Origin: CAYUZU01 sp964448675
GTDB taxonomy: Bacteria > Planctomycetota > Phycisphaerae > UBA1845 > Fen-1342
Assembly (NCBI GenBank): GCA_964448675.1
Contig: CAYUZU010000005.1
Location: 186,001 to 250,000, forward strand
DNA length: 64,000 nucleotides
Direction: 5' to 3'
In this document: positions 27,116 to 35,064 of the stretch, one piece after another
Numbering within the stretch: position 1 is the stretch's first letter
How the letters are laid out: each line of letters starts with the position of its first letter
Notes under the pieces: generated by a model
Seen by the model: only the letters and a program-made list of their open reading frames with translations
Databases searched by the model: none
What the model was told of the DNA's origin: nothing
Position numbers and translations under genes: made by a program

Positions 27116-29227
27116 ATGCTGAAAGTTGAACGTCCCGTCGGCGGTAATGTCCTCTCCATCGAAATTGGCAAAGTCGCGAAACAGGCTTCGGGGGCGGCGC
27201 TCGTCCGCTACGGGGAAACCGTCGTGCTGGGCACGGTCGTCACGGCCGACCCGCGCCCGGGGGTCGATTTCTTTCCCCTGACCGTGGATTATCGCGAGAA
27301 GATGTACGCCGCCGGCAAATTCCCCGGCGGCTTTTTCAAGCGCGAAGGGCGCCCGACGCAGAAGGAAGTCCTCACCAGCCGGCTCATCGATCGGCCGATG
27401 CGGCCGCTGTTCCCGGACGGCTTCGTCAACGAAGTGCAGATCCAGATCATCGTCCTCACCACCGACCTCCAGAACGATCCGGATGTGATCGGCCTGGTGT
27501 CGGCGGCGGCGGCGCTGGCGGTGGCCCCCACGCCGTTCATGGGGCCGGTTGCGGGGGTGCGGGTTGGCCGCGTGGATGGCCAGTTCGTGATCAACCCGAC
27601 GCTCAGCCAGTTGGAGTATTCGGATCTCGATCTGATCGTGGCTGGCCATCTGGATGCCGTCACGATGATCGAGGCCGGCTGTCGCGAGCTGCCGGAGAAG
27701 GTGATCGCCGACGCGGTCGAGTTCGGCCACGAGAACGGCATCAAGCCGATTTGCGAAATGCTCAAGGAAATCGAGCGTCAGGCCGGCACGCCGAGCACGT
27801 GGGAGCCGCCGGAGGTTGATGCCGCCTTCATGAAGGAGGTTCGCGACAAGGTCTACGCCGACCTGCGCGAAGCCAAGACGATCCAGCTCAAGCAGGAGCG
27901 CTACGAGCGCGTCCGCGAGCTGTACGACCGCACCGTCCAGGAGTACTGCCCCGAGGACAACCCGGCGCCCGAGCGCACGCCTGACGAAGTGAAGAGCGCC
28001 GTCAAGAAGATCGAGGAGGAGCTCTTCCGCGAGACGATCCTGGGCGGCAAGTCGCGCCCCGATGGCCGCAAGTTCGACGAAGTCCGCAACATCGACTGCG
28101 AGGTCGATTTTCTGCCGCGCGTGCACGGGTCGGCATTGTTCACCCGGGGCGAGACGCAATCTTTGGTGACCTGCACGCTGGGCACGTCGCGCGACGAGCA
28201 GGTGATCGACGATCTGCTGGCCGAATACAGCAAGAAGTTCATGCTGCACTACAATTTCCCGCCGTTCTCGGTGGGCGAGGCACGGCGCATCATGGGGCCC
28301 GGCCGTCGCGAAATCGGTCACGGTGCATTGGCGGAGCGCAGCCTGGAGGCCGTGCTGCCGGGGCCGGAAGACTTCCCGTACACGATTCGTCTGGTGAGTG
28401 AGATTCTCGAATCGAACGGATCGAGCTCGATGGCGTCGGTTTGCGGCGGGTCGCTGGCGCTGATGCATGCGGGTGTTCCGATAACGGGTGCCGTCGCCGG
28501 CGTGTCGATTGGCCTTGTTATTGAGAATGAGAAGAAGTATCAATTGCTGGTCGACATTCAGGGCGAGGAAGACCATTTCGGGGACATGGACTTCAAGGTA
28601 GCCGGCACGCGGAAGGGCATCACGGGGGTTCAGCTGGACATCAAGGCGACCGGACTGCCGTTCAAGGTGATGCGTGAAACGCTCACGTTGGCGAAAAAGG
28701 GCCGTGAGCACATCCTGGACGCGATGGATCGGGCGATTTCGAAGCCGCGGGACGAGATCAGCAAGTTTGCCCCGCGTCTGCTGACGCTGAAGATCAACCC
28801 GGAGAAGATCGGGAAGTTGATCGGGCCGGGCGGCAAGACGATCAAGGCGATTCAGGCGGAGACCGGCGCCCAGATCGACATTGAGGATGATGGCTCGGTG
28901 TTCATCGCGTGTGTGGACGCGGAGGCGGCGGAGCGGGCCCGCGACATTGTGGAGCAACTCACCGAGGATGTGCAGGTGGGCCGCATTTATGAGGGTCGCG
29001 TGGCCAGTATCAAGGATTTTGGGGCATTTATCGAGATCCAGGAGGGTCAGGACGGGTTGTGCCACATCAGCGAGCTGGATGAGAATTACATCAAGAATGT
29101 GGCGGACGTCGTCAAGGTGGGCGACGTGGTGAAGGTAAAAGTCATTGCAATTGACGAACAGGGGCGGGTAAAATTGTCCCGGAAGGCCGCGATGAAGGAT
29201 GCGGCCAAGGACGCCGGCAAGTCCTGA
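27116..29227 (+). CDS. pnp: Polynucleotide phosphorylase
   Basis: A 703-residue 3'-5' exoribonuclease that phosphorolyses RNA as part of the degradosome-type RNA turnover. The order is RNase PH domain 1 (IEIGKVAKQASGAALVRYGE), a helical linker near 240-320, RNase PH domain 2 (SRPDGRKFDEVRNIDCEVD, LGTSRDEQ, IMGPGRREIGHGALAERSLE), a KH domain with IGKLIGPGGKTIKAIQAETG, and a C-terminal S1 domain with GRVASIKDFGAFIEIQEGQDG. All parts are present and the length is normal. It lies 160 bases after rpsO. Start ATG at 27116 follows a purine-rich GAAGAGAACAAGAAG. Confidence 0.97.
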   Translation: MLKVERPVGGNVLSIEIGKVAKQASGAALVRYGETVVLGTVVTADPRPGVDFFPLTVDYREKMYAAGKFPGGFFKREGRPTQKEVLTSRLIDRPMRPLFPDGFVNEVQIQIIVLTTDLQNDPDVIGLVSAAAALAVAPTPFMGPVAGVRVGRVDGQFVINPTLSQLEYSDLDLIVAGHLDAVTMIEAGCRELPEKVIADAVEFGHENGIKPICEMLKEIERQAGTPSTWEPPEVDAAFMKEVRDKVYADLREAKTIQLKQERYERVRELYDRTVQEYCPEDNPAPERTPDEVKSAVKKIEEELFRETILGGKSRPDGRKFDEVRNIDCEVDFLPRVHGSALFTRGETQSLVTCTLGTSRDEQVIDDLLAEYSKKFMLHYNFPPFSVGEARRIMGPGRREIGHGALAERSLEAVLPGPEDFPYTIRLVSEILESNGSSSMASVCGGSLALMHAGVPITGAVAGVSIGLVIENEKKYQLLVDIQGEEDHFGDMDFKVAGTRKGITGVQLDIKATGLPFKVMRETLTLAKKGREHILDAMDRAISKPRDEISKFAPRLLTLKINPEKIGKLIGPGGKTIKAIQAETGAQIDIEDDGSVFIACVDAEAAERARDIVEQLTEDVQVGRIYEGRVASIKDFGAFIEIQEGQDGLCHISELDENYIKNVADVVKVGDVVKVKVIAIDEQGRVKLSRKAAMKDAAKDAGKS

Positions 29228-29375
29228 CCGTTTTGGTCGGCGTTCAGGAGGCAGTTCCAGCTAGAGGTGTCGGACGAGGGCGCGCTGCCCGGGCATGTCA
29301 CAGACGTCACGTCTATCCGGCCGGCGCGAAAGGATGGCAAGTCGAACTGTGGGCGTTCGGCGATCGTTCGGCACG

Positions 29376-29404
29376 GCCAGTCTGCTGCGGCAGGCGGGTT
29401 TTTT
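29376..29404 (+). terminator. Possible pnp terminator or csp leader hairpin
   Basis: CTGC TGCG GCAG with wobble and outer G-C extension is followed by GCGGG and a run of six T residues at 29399-29404. It lies 150 bases past pnp and 49 bases before the cold-shock gene. The stem is short. Confidence 0.4.
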
Positions 29405-29452
29405 GCACATGAGTCGCCTCTCGCACGTCTGGGCGGCTCGGAGGTTGGTGCC

Positions 29453-29671
29453 ATGACGGGCGGTAGTGTGAAGTGGTTCGACACGAAGAAGGGCTATGGG
29501 TTCATCCAGGGACCCGAAGGTGCAGATGTCTTCGTGCACTACTCCAGCATTGAGGGGGACGGGTTCCGATCGCTAAGAGAAGGGGAAGCGGTCGAGTACG
29601 AACTGATCGAGACCAACAAGGGCCTGGCTGCGAACCACGTCCGGGTCATCGATCAGCCGGCGCAGGCGTAG
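29453..29671 (+). CDS. Cold-shock domain protein
   Basis: A 72-residue CspA-family single-strand nucleic acid binding protein. It has TGGSVKWFDTKKGYGFI with RNP-1 (KGYGFI), ADVFVHYSSI with RNP-2 (VFVHY), and the closing EGEAVEYELIETNKGLAANHV. The ATG at 29453 has GGAGG upstream; a longer in-frame start lacks conserved sequence. These small proteins melt RNA secondary structure and stabilise transcripts in the cytoplasm. It lies 225 bases after pnp, with a T-tract hairpin in between, so it is likely a separate unit with a structured leader, as cold-shock genes often have. Confidence 0.93.
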   Translation: MTGGSVKWFDTKKGYGFIQGPEGADVFVHYSSIEGDGFRSLREGEAVEYELIETNKGLAANHVRVIDQPAQA

Positions 29672-29864
29672 GTCGGAACCCGCCTCGGCATTGTCAGTAG
29701 CGGCTTGATCAAGTCGCGACCTTCAGGCATTGAGGTGCCTGCCCACAACGGCCTCCGGGCTCGTTGATGGCGCCTCGGATTTCCTGTTAATCTCTTGGTG
29801 CGCGCCGGACCGGCGCTGCCACGGGTGGTTGGCACCAACTGCGGAGTCGTTGCCGGAGTCTCGA

Positions 29865-31532
29865 TTGGCTACCCTCATCGTCTTGCAGGGCCCCGACAAG
29901 GGCCGAACCTTGCGTACCGCCGACGAGGTCGTCGTGGTCGGACGCGGCCGCGAGCAGATGCCGCTGACCGACCAGACCATCAGCCGGCGTCACGCCGAGC
30001 TGCGCCACGACGAAGCCGGCTGGCTCCTCTGCGATCTCAAGAGCGCCAACGGCACGTACGTGAACGGCGTTCGTGTCGTCAAGCCGGTGCGGCTCAAGCA
30101 TGGTGATCAGATCCGCGTCGGCAGCACACTGATGGTCTACACCGGCGACGAATCGGTGCAGCAGTTCTCCGGCGCCGCGATCCCCAGCGACCTGGTCACG
30201 CTCGACGCGGGCAGTCCGTCGCTGGACTCGTCGGTCGTGGCCAGCGTGCCGTCCAACGAGGACAGTGTCGTCCTGGCGGCGCCCGAGACCGCCAACGCGG
30301 TCAAGGCCTGGAACGCCATGCGCGAGCTGTCCGACGTCATCGGGACGCTCATGCCGACGGATCGGCTGCTGGCGCGGGTGCTCGACATCATCTTCGAAGA
30401 GGTGGAGACTGATCGTGGCGTGATCTTCGTCCGGGACGAGGCGACCGGCGATCTGCTGCCCGAGGTTGTGCGGTATCGCGGTCAGCGCCCGGAGGGTGGT
30501 GCCGACGCGGAGTCCATCATCGCGTCGCGCACGATCATCAACCATGTGGTCGGGTCGCGCGAGGGGGTGCTGTGCTCCAATGCGGTGACCGACAAGCGCT
30601 TTCAGAGCGGCAAGAGCGTGCAGAACCTCGGCATGCGCTCGGTGATCTGCGCCCCGATCGCCGCCCGCGACCAGATCCTCGGGGTCATCCACCTCGACTG
30701 CCCGGTCACGCGGCATACGTACAGCGAATACGAGCTGCGCCTGATCACCGCCATTGGCTATCAGACCGGCCTGGCGATCGAGAACGCCCGGCTCGTCCAG
30801 CAGCACATGCAGCAGGAGCGGCTGGCCGCCGCGGGCGAGACCGTCGCGTATCTGTCGCACTACATCAAGAACCTGCTGCAGGGCATGCGCAGCGGCGCGG
30901 ACGTGTTGCGCATGGGGCTGGACAAGCAGGAGCTGCCGCTGGCGGCCCAGGGCTGGAAGATCGTCGAGCGCAATCTCGACCGCTCGTACAACCTCATGAC
31001 CAACATGCTCGCGTTCAGCAAGCGCCGCGAGCCGCGTCTCGAGCCGCTGCAGGTCAACCGGATCGTGGAAGAGGTGGTGGAGCTGGTGCAGAAGCAGGCG
31101 GACGCCAAGCACGTGGTCCTGCTCACCGAGGTCGGCGATGACGTGCCGCCGGTGCCGCTGGACTACGACGGCATCCACCAGGTGATCCTCAACATCGTCA
31201 CCAACGCGATTGACGCGGTCGACGCCAACACGGGCGTGATCACCGTGCGTACGCGCTTCGAGCCCGAGGCCCGCGCGGTCATCCTCTCGGTCGCCGACAA
31301 CGGCCCGGGCGTGCCCGAGGACCTGCGCGACAAGGTGTTCGAGCCGTTCCGTTCGACCAAGGGCCATGGCGGCACGGGGCTGGGGCTGGCGGTGGCCCGC
31401 AAGATCGTCCGCGAGATGGGCGGCCAGATCAAGCTGGTCACGCCGCGCGACGGCGGGGCCGAGTTCGTCGTGCACCTGTCGACCGTGCAGCGGCCGCCGG
31501 CCAAGGGGGATACGCAGGGGCCGCCCCGCTGA
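29865..31532 (+). CDS. Cytoplasmic FHA-GAF sensor histidine kinase
   Basis: A 555-residue kinase. TTG at 29865 (coding MATLIVLQGPDKGRT) is preceded by CGGAG seven bases upstream and places the FHA domain at the N-terminus, as in related proteins. FHA spans about 1-95 (TISRRHAEL, LKSANGTYVNG). GAF spans about 160-305. The H-box AYLSHYIKNLLQGMRSGADV has His332, the N-box is HQVILNIVTNAIDAV, and the G-boxes are VADNGPGVPED and GGTGLGLAVARKIV. No transmembrane segment is present, so it senses a cytoplasmic signal. FHA binds phosphothreonine, which would link Ser/Thr kinase signalling to a histidine kinase. No response regulator is adjacent. Confidence 0.88.
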   Translation: MATLIVLQGPDKGRTLRTADEVVVVGRGREQMPLTDQTISRRHAELRHDEAGWLLCDLKSANGTYVNGVRVVKPVRLKHGDQIRVGSTLMVYTGDESVQQFSGAAIPSDLVTLDAGSPSLDSSVVASVPSNEDSVVLAAPETANAVKAWNAMRELSDVIGTLMPTDRLLARVLDIIFEEVETDRGVIFVRDEATGDLLPEVVRYRGQRPEGGADAESIIASRTIINHVVGSREGVLCSNAVTDKRFQSGKSVQNLGMRSVICAPIAARDQILGVIHLDCPVTRHTYSEYELRLITAIGYQTGLAIENARLVQQHMQQERLAAAGETVAYLSHYIKNLLQGMRSGADVLRMGLDKQELPLAAQGWKIVERNLDRSYNLMTNMLAFSKRREPRLEPLQVNRIVEEVVELVQKQADAKHVVLLTEVGDDVPPVPLDYDGIHQVILNIVTNAIDAVDANTGVITVRTRFEPEARAVILSVADNGPGVPEDLRDKVFEPFRSTKGHGGTGLGLAVARKIVREMGGQIKLVTPRDGGAEFVVHLSTVQRPPAKGDTQGPPR

Positions 31533-31586
31533 CACCGTCTTCCAAGCCGGGACGCCCTGCCCGGTCCACGCCGCCGTCCGATTCCG

Positions 31587-31592
31587 TATAAT
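31587..31592 (+). promoter_or_regulatory. Consensus -10 hexamer upstream of lyxose isomerase
   Basis: A perfect TATAAT in an intergenic space, 79 bases before the ATG. The base at the expected -35 distance (GTCCAC at 31564-31569) is poor, so it may depend on an activator. Confidence 0.4.
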
Positions 31593-31670
31593 CACGACAA
31601 CGGAACGACAGGGCCCCGCCGAGGGTCGAACGAAGCGTACGGCGAGTCAGAGAAGGGTTGGTCGCAAGCG

Positions 31671-32219
31671 ATGATCAAGCGAAGTGAAGTGAAACAGGCA
31701 CAGGCCCGCGCGAAAGAGATGCTCGACAAGGCCGGCATTGTCCTCACGCCGGAAGAGGTAGAGAACATCGAGGTGGCCGAGTTGGGGCTGGGCGAACTGG
31801 AGCGGACCGGGTTGGAACTCGTGGTCTACGTCAATACGGACCGCTATTGCGCGAAAGAGCTGATCCTCTTTCCGCGGCAGACCTGCCCGGAGCATCGTCA
31901 TCCGGCGGTTGCGGGAGAGCCGGGGAAGATGGAGACATTTCGCTGTCGCCAGGGGAAGGTGTTCCTGTGCGTGGCGGGCGAGCCGACGCCGAACCGCAAG
32001 AGCCGCGTGCCGGCGGGCAGCGAGGATTACTACACGGTCTTCCACGAGATCGAGCTGAACCCGGGCGAGCAGTACACGATTCCGTCCGATACGCTGCACT
32101 GGTTCCAGGCCGGTGATGAGGGCGCGATCGTCAGCGAGTTTTCCAGCACCAGCCGGGACGAGTCGGACGTGTTCACCGACCCGCGCATCAAGCGGATTCC
32201 GGAGATCGAGGAAGACTGA
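31671..32219 (+). CDS. D-lyxose ketol-isomerase (YdaE-type cupin)
   Basis: A 182-residue cupin protein. It follows the YdaE/D-lyxose isomerase family along its length: KAGIVLTPEEVENIEVAELG, VYVNTDRYCAKELILFPRQ, TCPEHRHPAVAGEPGKMETF with the metal-binding His pair and Glu, FHEIELNPGEQYTIPSDTLH ending in the third histidine, and SEFSSTSRDESDVFTDPRI. Members interconvert D-lyxose and D-xylulose, and often D-mannose and D-fructose, with a divalent metal. The length fits the family (about 167-185). It is flanked by its own promoter candidate and no obvious sugar genes, so the natural substrate is uncertain. Confidence 0.88.
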   Translation: MIKRSEVKQAQARAKEMLDKAGIVLTPEEVENIEVAELGLGELERTGLELVVYVNTDRYCAKELILFPRQTCPEHRHPAVAGEPGKMETFRCRQGKVFLCVAGEPTPNRKSRVPAGSEDYYTVFHEIELNPGEQYTIPSDTLHWFQAGDEGAIVSEFSSTSRDESDVFTDPRIKRIPEIEED

Positions 32220-32240
32220 GGCGCGGCGGGCTGGTGCCAT

Positions 32241-32269
32241 TTGGGTTCGCACAGCGGTAGTGGTACGAT
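32241..32269 (+). promoter_or_regulatory. Candidate promoter of the aminotransferase operon
   Basis: TTGGGT at 32241-32246 and TACGAT at 32264-32269, spacing 17, 59 bases before the ATG. Both hexamers are partial matches. Confidence 0.35.
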
Positions 32270-32327
32270 GGGCGGCAATCGGGTGCAGGCCCGGTTGTCG
32301 CCTGTTACGTAGACCGGAGTCGTCCGC

Positions 32328-33704
32328 ATGGCCGCCAAGACCACGCCCGCCGCGGGGCGCGTCCCCCTTCCCGAAACCGCCCACCAGCCGCAGCCGTACG
32401 ACGGCCCGTCGCGCGACGAGATCCTCGCGCTGCGCCGGCAATACCTGAATCCCGGCATGTTGCTGTACTACGACGAGCCGATGTGCATCGTCGAGGGACA
32501 CATGCAGTACGTGTGGGATGAGTGCGGCCAACGCTACTTGGACGCCGCCGGCGGTATCGTCAGCGTTTCGGTGGGACATTGCCACCCGAAGGTGACCGAA
32601 CGCGTGCAGGCCCAGGTCGGGCGACTGGTGCACACGACGACGCTCTATTTGCACCCGACGATCACGCTGTACGGCCAGGCGCTGGCCGAGCACATGCCCG
32701 CCGACTCGGGCCTGTCGCAGACCTACTTCGGCAACTCGGGCAGCGAGGCCAACGAGTACGCGGTCCTCATGGCGCGGCTGTACACCGGGCGGAACGAGGT
32801 GCTCGCGCTGCGCAACGGCTATCACGGCGGCACGGGCGCGACGATGCGCATGACGGCCATCAGCGACTGGAAGTTCTGGGCCGACGCCGACGTCAACGTG
32901 AAGTACTGCTGCCCGGGGTACTGTTATCGCTGTCCCTACGGCGGTACGTATCCAAACTGCGAGCTCGAGTGTGCAGCCGGGGTCGAGAGCGTCATCCGGC
33001 ATGAATCCTCGCGCGAACCGGCGTGCTTCATCGGCGAACCGATCCAGGGCGTGGGCGGGGTGATCGTGCCGCCGCCGGAGTACTTCAAACGCGTCTACGC
33101 AATCGTGCGCTCTTACGGCGGCCTGTGTATCGCCGACGAAGTCCAGACCGGCTGGGGGCGGACCGGCGCGCATTTCTGGGGTTTTGAGAATTTCGGCGTC
33201 GTGCCCGACATTGTCACGATGGCCAAGGGGATCGGCAACGGGGCGCCGCTGTCGGCGGTCACGACACGCCCGCAGATCGCGGCCAAGCTGGCCGAGCGAC
33301 TGCACTTCAATACGTTTGGCGGGAACCCGGTGTCGGTGACGCATGGCCTGGCGACGCTCGCAGTGATCGACGAGGAGGGGGTTCGCGACCGTGCCAAGGA
33401 GATCGGCGGCTACTTCAAGGACAGGCTGCGCGCGTTGCAGGAGAAGCACGAGCTGATCGGCGACGTGCGCGGCATGGGGCTGCTGCTGGCGATCGAGCTG
33501 GTGCGTGACCGCAAGACGAAGGTCCCCGCGACCGAGGAGACCAAGCGGGTGGTCGAAGCGCTGCGCCGGCGGCAGGTGCTGGTGGGCAAGTCGGGCTGTG
33601 CGTGGAACACGATCCGGTTCGCGCCGCCGATGTGCATCAGCATGGCGGACGTGGACTACTTGATTGATGCATTGGATTTGACACTGGAAGGGATGGGTTC
33701 GTGA
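32328..33704 (+). CDS. Class III (omega) aminotransferase, AGXT2-like
   Basis: A 458-residue PLP enzyme. The N-terminal part has QRYLDAAGGIVSVSVGHCHP; the middle has FGNSGSEANEYAVLMARLYT, NGYHGGTGATMRMT and CIADEVQTGWGRTGAHFWGF; the PLP lysine is in VTMAKGIGNGAPLSAVTT. A Cys-rich stretch YCCPGYCYRCPYGGTYPNC is characteristic of the alanine-glyoxylate aminotransferase 2 / beta-aminoisobutyrate branch. The acceptor is likely pyruvate or glyoxylate; the donor cannot be named. The next gene starts at an overlapping GTGA, so the two are coupled, and an aldehyde dehydrogenase gene faces them. This suggests an amine or lysine catabolic route. Confidence 0.88.
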   Translation: MAAKTTPAAGRVPLPETAHQPQPYDGPSRDEILALRRQYLNPGMLLYYDEPMCIVEGHMQYVWDECGQRYLDAAGGIVSVSVGHCHPKVTERVQAQVGRLVHTTTLYLHPTITLYGQALAEHMPADSGLSQTYFGNSGSEANEYAVLMARLYTGRNEVLALRNGYHGGTGATMRMTAISDWKFWADADVNVKYCCPGYCYRCPYGGTYPNCELECAAGVESVIRHESSREPACFIGEPIQGVGGVIVPPPEYFKRVYAIVRSYGGLCIADEVQTGWGRTGAHFWGFENFGVVPDIVTMAKGIGNGAPLSAVTTRPQIAAKLAERLHFNTFGGNPVSVTHGLATLAVIDEEGVRDRAKEIGGYFKDRLRALQEKHELIGDVRGMGLLLAIELVRDRKTKVPATEETKRVVEALRRRQVLVGKSGCAWNTIRFAPPMCISMADVDYLIDALDLTLEGMGS

Positions 33705-35056
33705 AGAATATCCTGGTCCTGGGCGCCGGGCAGAGCGCGCCTTACCTGATTCAATACCTGCTCGAGCAGGCCGAAACATATGACTGGTTCGTGACGGTCG
33801 GCGACCGGGACGAGACGCTGGCGGCGCAACGGGTGAACGACCACCCGCGCGGCAGCTCGACCTTCTTCGAGCTGGACGACCTGACCCTCAGCACCACGCT
33901 GATCCGCAAGGCCGACCTGGTCGTGAATCTGCTGCCGGCGACCATGCAGGCGCAGGTCGCCGCCGAATGTGTGCAGCAACGCACGCATATGGTGTCCGCG
34001 TCCTATCGCGACCAGCGTGTCCGCGCACTGGATCACGAGGCGCACCGTGCAGACGTGCTGCTGCTGACCGAGTGTGGTCTGGATCCCGGCATCGACATCA
34101 TGTCGGCCATGGACATCATCCACCGCATTCGCGAGCAGGGCGGCGATGTCGAGCGGTTCTTCTCCTACGGCAGCGGCGTGCCCGGGCCGGAGGTGGACTC
34201 AAACCCGCTGCGCTACTGCATCACATGGAATCCGCGCAACGTGGTGATGGCCGGCGAGCGCGGGGCGCAGTACCTCCAGGACGGACAGATAAAGTGCGTG
34301 CCGCCGCACAGTGTGTTCGCGCATTCGTGGCCGGTCGAAGTGGACGGCGTCGGGCCGATGGAGGCGTACCCGAACCGGGATTCACTGTCCTACCTCGATG
34401 TCTTCCACCTGGAACGCGCCAAGACGATGATTCGCGCGACCCTGCGCTATCCGGGCTGGAGCGAGACGTGGCTCCAGATCGTCCGCCTCGGCCTGCCCAA
34501 CGAGTACATCCGCATTCCGCGGCTGTCTGAGCGGAGCTTCGCCGAGATCGTCGACATGTTCCTGCCGCGGGCGACGCCGGGGTCGCGGCTGGAGGGGCGC
34601 TTCGCGAACTTCCTCGGCATCAGCCCGACGGGACGCATCATGGAGAACCTGCGCTGGCTCGGCCTGTTCTCGACCGAGCCGGCGGGGATCGAGGGCGAGA
34701 CCGCCGCCGATGCGATGATCCACCTGCTGCGGCGCAAGTTGCCGCTGCCCGAGGGCGCGCGCGATATGGTCGCAATCGTGCACGAGATCGATGCGCACTA
34801 TCCCGATGACCGGCGCGAGCGGATCGTCGCGACCTTCAAGCACTTCGGCGCGCCGGGCGGAACGACCGCCATGGCCCAGACGGTCGGCTTGCCGGCGGGC
34901 ATCGCGGCCAAGTTGGTGATGACCGGCGTGCTGCCGCTGACGGGCAGCCATATCCCGACGCACGAGCGCGTGTATCGCCCGGTGCTGGACGAGCTGGCGG
35001 CGGCGGGCATGAAGTTCGAGGAGCGCCGCGGACCGGTTGTGGCGGCGGCCATGTAG
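33701..35056 (+). CDS. Saccharopine dehydrogenase family protein
   Basis: A 451-residue protein starting at GTG 33701, overlapping the aminotransferase stop by four bases. The Rossmann motif is NILVLGAGQSAPYLIQYLL. It then has DLVVNLLPATMQAQVAAEC, VSASYRDQRVRALDHEAHRA and LTECGLDPGIDIMSAMDIIH, which are the landmarks of the LYS9/LKR-SDH saccharopine dehydrogenase (glutamate-forming) family, plus the C-terminal domain ending PIPTHERVYRPV-like. The reaction splits saccharopine to glutamate and aminoadipate semialdehyde. No lysine-ketoglutarate reductase domain is fused. The product would be a substrate for the facing aldehyde dehydrogenase. The pathway assignment is inference. Confidence 0.85.
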   Translation: MKNILVLGAGQSAPYLIQYLLEQAETYDWFVTVGDRDETLAAQRVNDHPRGSSTFFELDDLTLSTTLIRKADLVVNLLPATMQAQVAAECVQQRTHMVSASYRDQRVRALDHEAHRADVLLLTECGLDPGIDIMSAMDIIHRIREQGGDVERFFSYGSGVPGPEVDSNPLRYCITWNPRNVVMAGERGAQYLQDGQIKCVPPHSVFAHSWPVEVDGVGPMEAYPNRDSLSYLDVFHLERAKTMIRATLRYPGWSETWLQIVRLGLPNEYIRIPRLSERSFAEIVDMFLPRATPGSRLEGRFANFLGISPTGRIMENLRWLGLFSTEPAGIEGETAADAMIHLLRRKLPLPEGARDMVAIVHEIDAHYPDDRRERIVATFKHFGAPGGTTAMAQTVGLPAGIAAKLVMTGVLPLTGSHIPTHERVYRPVLDELAAAGMKFEERRGPVVAAAM

Positions 35057-35064
35057 GGGCCGCG

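Noticed and set aside
26912..29065. 717-codon open frame on the minus strand across pnp
   Set aside because: Antisense shadow of a conserved gene; the protein has no recognisable motif.
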